DNA of 64,000 nt from Flavimaribacter sp039888615. GTDB lineage: Bacteria > Pseudomonadota > Alphaproteobacteria > Rhizobiales > Rhizobiaceae. A model generated the notes under the pieces. That model was given only the letters and a program-made list of their open reading frames with translations. It made no database searches and was not told the origin of the DNA. Where the stretch lies: the NCBI GenBank assembly GCA_039888615.1, contig JBDQQS010000003.1; one strand, given 5' to 3'. Of the stretch, positions 62,135 to 64,000 are shown piece by piece. Numbering within the stretch: the stretch's first letter is position 1; every line of letters begins with the position of its first letter. Position numbers and translations under genes: made by a program.

Positions 62135-62701
62135 CTAGCCGATCTTGATTCGCGTATCGGTCAGAAATTCGTATGGCGGAATGTGCAGGTTCTCCGGCGC
62201 CGGTCCCTTGCGGATACGGCCAGCCGTATCATAGTGCGAACCGTGGCACGGGCAGAACCACCCGCCATATTCCCCCGACTGACCGAGCGGCACGCAACCC
62301 AGATGGGTGCAAGAGCCGATCATGACAATCCAGTTCTCGCGATCTTCTCCGGCGGACCGGTCGACGTCGGAAGCCGGCGCGTCAGGCGCCAGATTTTCAT
62401 TGCGCGCAGACGGGTCCGGAAGCTCGTCGAGCGGAACGGCGTCCGCTTCGGCGATTTCTTCATCCGTGCGATTTCGGATAAACACCGGCTTACCGCGCCA
62501 TTTCACCGTAATCGACATGCCCCGTTCGAGACCGGAAACATCGACCTCGATTGTCGACAACGCCAGCGTAGTCGCATCCGGGCGCATCTGGTCGATGAAA
62601 GGCCAGGCCACCGAAGCAGCGCCCACGACGCCCGCCATCGCGGTCGTCAGATACAGAAAATCGCGACGGGTAGGTTCGCCTGTCAGTTCGTGTTCACTCA
62701 C
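62135..62701 (-). CDS. petA: Rieske iron-sulfur protein of the bc1 complex
   Basis: The 188-residue protein has a twin-arginine signal-anchor (TRRDFLYLTTAMAGVVGAA, residues 11-29). The soluble Rieske domain has cluster ligands in CTHLGCVPLGQSG and CPCHGSHYDTAGR, with the conserved disulfide cysteines. The [2Fe-2S] cluster takes one electron from quinol. The frame begins with GTG at 62701. A 190-base gap upstream should hold the operon promoter. The PetR-like regulator that controls these genes in Rhodobacter has a homologue at 43304 of this window. Confidence 0.95.
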   Translation of the reverse strand: MSEHELTGEPTRRDFLYLTTAMAGVVGAASVAWPFIDQMRPDATTLALSTIEVDVSGLERGMSITVKWRGKPVFIRNRTDEEIAEADAVPLDELPDPSARNENLAPDAPASDVDRSAGEDRENWIVMIGSCTHLGCVPLGQSGEYGGWFCPCHGSHYDTAGRIRKGPAPENLHIPPYEFLTDTRIKIG

Positions 62702-62892
62702 GGTTTCAGCCTTCCTCTGCGCATGCTCGTCCGTGGCTGCTGGAATAAACGGTCACATGTCGTCCCCACGACCGCACCCGAATACCCGCAATCGGCCGGT
62801 TTCTAGGATGCTTCTTAGAATATGTCCAGCCTACAAGATGGGACAGAGGCACAATGCCGCAAGTTTTGCCGGGATTTGCGGCTTGACCTCCT

Positions 62893-64000
62893 TTAGTTGT
62901 TGATGAATCCACCCGATTGCCTCTCCCACAGCCTGGCGTAGAGACCATTCCGGTCGATCAATTCGGCGTGCGAGCCGTCTTCGATGATCCGGCCTTGGTC
63001 CATCACGACAAGACGGTCCATTTTCGCGATCGTCGAAAGCCGGTGGGCGATGGCGATGACTGTCTTGCCTTCCATCAGGGCGGCCATGTTTTCCTGTATT
63101 GCGGCCTCGATTTCGGAATCGAGAGCCGATGTCGCCTCGTCCAGCACAAGGATCGGCGCGTCTTTCAGCATAACGCGGGCGATGGCGATCCTCTGCCGCT
63201 GTCCGCCGGAAAGCTTGACGCCGCGCTCGCCGACATGCGCATCCATGCCCGCGCGGCCGCGCTGGTCGCGCAGTTCACCGATGAATCGCAAAGCATGCGC
63301 CTTTCGGGCAGCTTCCTCCAGTTCCGGATCAGCCGCGCCCGGCCGCCCCAGTGCGATATTGTCGCGAATCGACCGGTGCAGCAGCGAAGTGTCCTGGGTG
63401 ACCACCGAAATGAGCGATCGCAGCGAATGCTGCGTGACGCCGGCGATGTCCTGGCCGTCGATGACGATGCGTCCCGACTCAAGATCGAAGAATCTCAGCA
63501 GCAGGTTGACCAGCGTCGATTTGCCTGCTCCGGACGGTCCGACGAGACCAACCTTCTGTCCGGGATCGACGGTGAGGGTGATCCCGTCGAGCACCGTCTT
63601 GCTCTCCTCGTATCGGAACTGCACGTTCTCGAACTGGATCCGGCAATCGGAGACGACAAGTTCTGTGGCGTCCTCGCGGTCCGTCAGCGTCACTGGTCGT
63701 GCGACAAGCTCCATCGAATTCTGGATCACGCCGTAGTTGCGCATCAGAATGTTAAGCTGGTTCATCATCCGGCCAAGCAACAGGCTGAGCCTGAACACGA
63801 TCGCCATTGTCGCCGCCACTGATCCGACGGTGATCTCGCCGGCAAGCAGCAGCCCGATGGCGATCGCCGCTATGACGATCGTCATGACGCTGGAAAGAAT
63901 GGCGAGCGAGACGCGCACGCCCGTCAGATTGCGGGTGAAGGATTTCAGTACTGCGATAAAGCCGTCAAACGAGCCGCGCAGATTGCGCTCGACCTCGTCG
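62893..64000 (-). CDS. ABC exporter, ATPase and membrane fusion (partial, N-terminus off right edge)
   Basis: The visible 368 codons are open to the right edge; a GTG at 63918 is internal. The membrane part shows SLAILSSVMTIVIAAIAIGLLLAGEIT, belonging to the last spans of a type I exporter. The nucleotide-binding domain shows Walker A GPSGAGKST, the Q loop VVTQDTSLLH, signature LSGGQRQRIAIARV, Walker B ILVLDEATSA and the switch His in IAIAHRLST. It is a homodimeric half-transporter of MsbA/LmrA type; the substrate is unknown. It lies 192 bases upstream of petA on the same strand. Confidence 0.9.
   Translation of the reverse strand, partial: DEVERNLRGSFDGFIAVLKSFTRNLTGVRVSLAILSSVMTIVIAAIAIGLLLAGEITVGSVAATMAIVFRLSLLLGRMMNQLNILMRNYGVIQNSMELVARPVTLTDREDATELVVSDCRIQFENVQFRYEESKTVLDGITLTVDPGQKVGLVGPSGAGKSTLVNLLLRFFDLESGRIVIDGQDIAGVTQHSLRSLISVVTQDTSLLHRSIRDNIALGRPGAADPELEEAARKAHALRFIGELRDQRGRAGMDAHVGERGVKLSGGQRQRIAIARVMLKDAPILVLDEATSALDSEIEAAIQENMAALMEGKTVIAIAHRLSTIAKMDRLVVMDQGRIIEDGSHAELIDRNGLYARLWERQSGGFINN

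Overview
The window looks like chromosomal DNA of a GC-rich alphaproteobacterium of the Hyphomicrobiales (Rhizobiales). The evidence is the set of proteins typical of that order: a BP26-like SIMPL protein, a BA14K-type lectin-like protein, an AapJ-type binding protein, the rhizobial block greA-lpsB-lrp-trxB-lsrB next to an AbcR-type small RNA, a PetP/PetR-like pair, and separate petA, petB and petC genes for the cytochrome bc1 complex. Most of the window is housekeeping sequence with dense, often overlapping genes. Two stretches look accessory: the left edge (start of an IS630-like transposase beside a tRNA gene) and 14.0-23.1 kb (a giant autotransporter with an orphan LuxR regulator upstream).

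Layout. 0-0.4 kb: transposase fragment, AT-rich spacer with a tandem 11-bp repeat, tRNA-Ile2(CAU). 0.5-5.5 kb: secreted and stress-type small genes, including a MarR-NTF2-GNAT operon whose upstream region carries two strong palindromes. 5.5-10.1 kb: dnaG and rpoD. 10.2-14 kb: an erythromycin-esterase-like gene overlapping a phosphoribosyltransferase, then a TetR regulator divergent from an enoyl-CoA hydratase with two matching operators. 14-23.1 kb: a 2640-residue glycine-rich autotransporter, a 35-bp nested dyad upstream of it, and a LuxR solo. 23.5-31.3 kb: yqeY, carA, a zinc peptidase, a small HTH protein, carB and greA. 31.3-36.6 kb: lpsB, lrp, trxB, lsrB, an AbcR-like sRNA and an aspartate aminotransferase.

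36.8-42.6 kb: small membrane and secreted proteins, a DMT transporter, a cold-shock protein with a long leader, an orphan amino-acid binding protein, an MBL-fold hydrolase and ilvE. 42.7-47.7 kb: a MarR/response regulator/histidine kinase cluster resembling petP-petR, then csaA, proC, a YbjN-like gene and ubiK. 47.85-48.0 kb: two related long inverted repeats. 48-54.8 kb: a compact plus-strand run of lgt, a MidA-like methyltransferase, pgeF, an M24-fold hydrolase, a lipoprotein, prs and an AbrB-type transporter. 54.8-59.9 kb: a TetR regulator, rplY, pth, ychF, two MaoC-like genes and apt. 59.9-64 kb: petABC on the minus strand and the C-terminal part of an ABC exporter that runs off the right edge.

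The observations most worth following are the AbcR-like RNA with a LysR-type site at about -64 next to its presumed activator gene, the nested dyad in front of the autotransporter, the tandem palindromes in the MarR/Spy-like intergenic region, and the inverted-repeat pair before lgt. All functional calls are made by reading the sequence; no database search was run.
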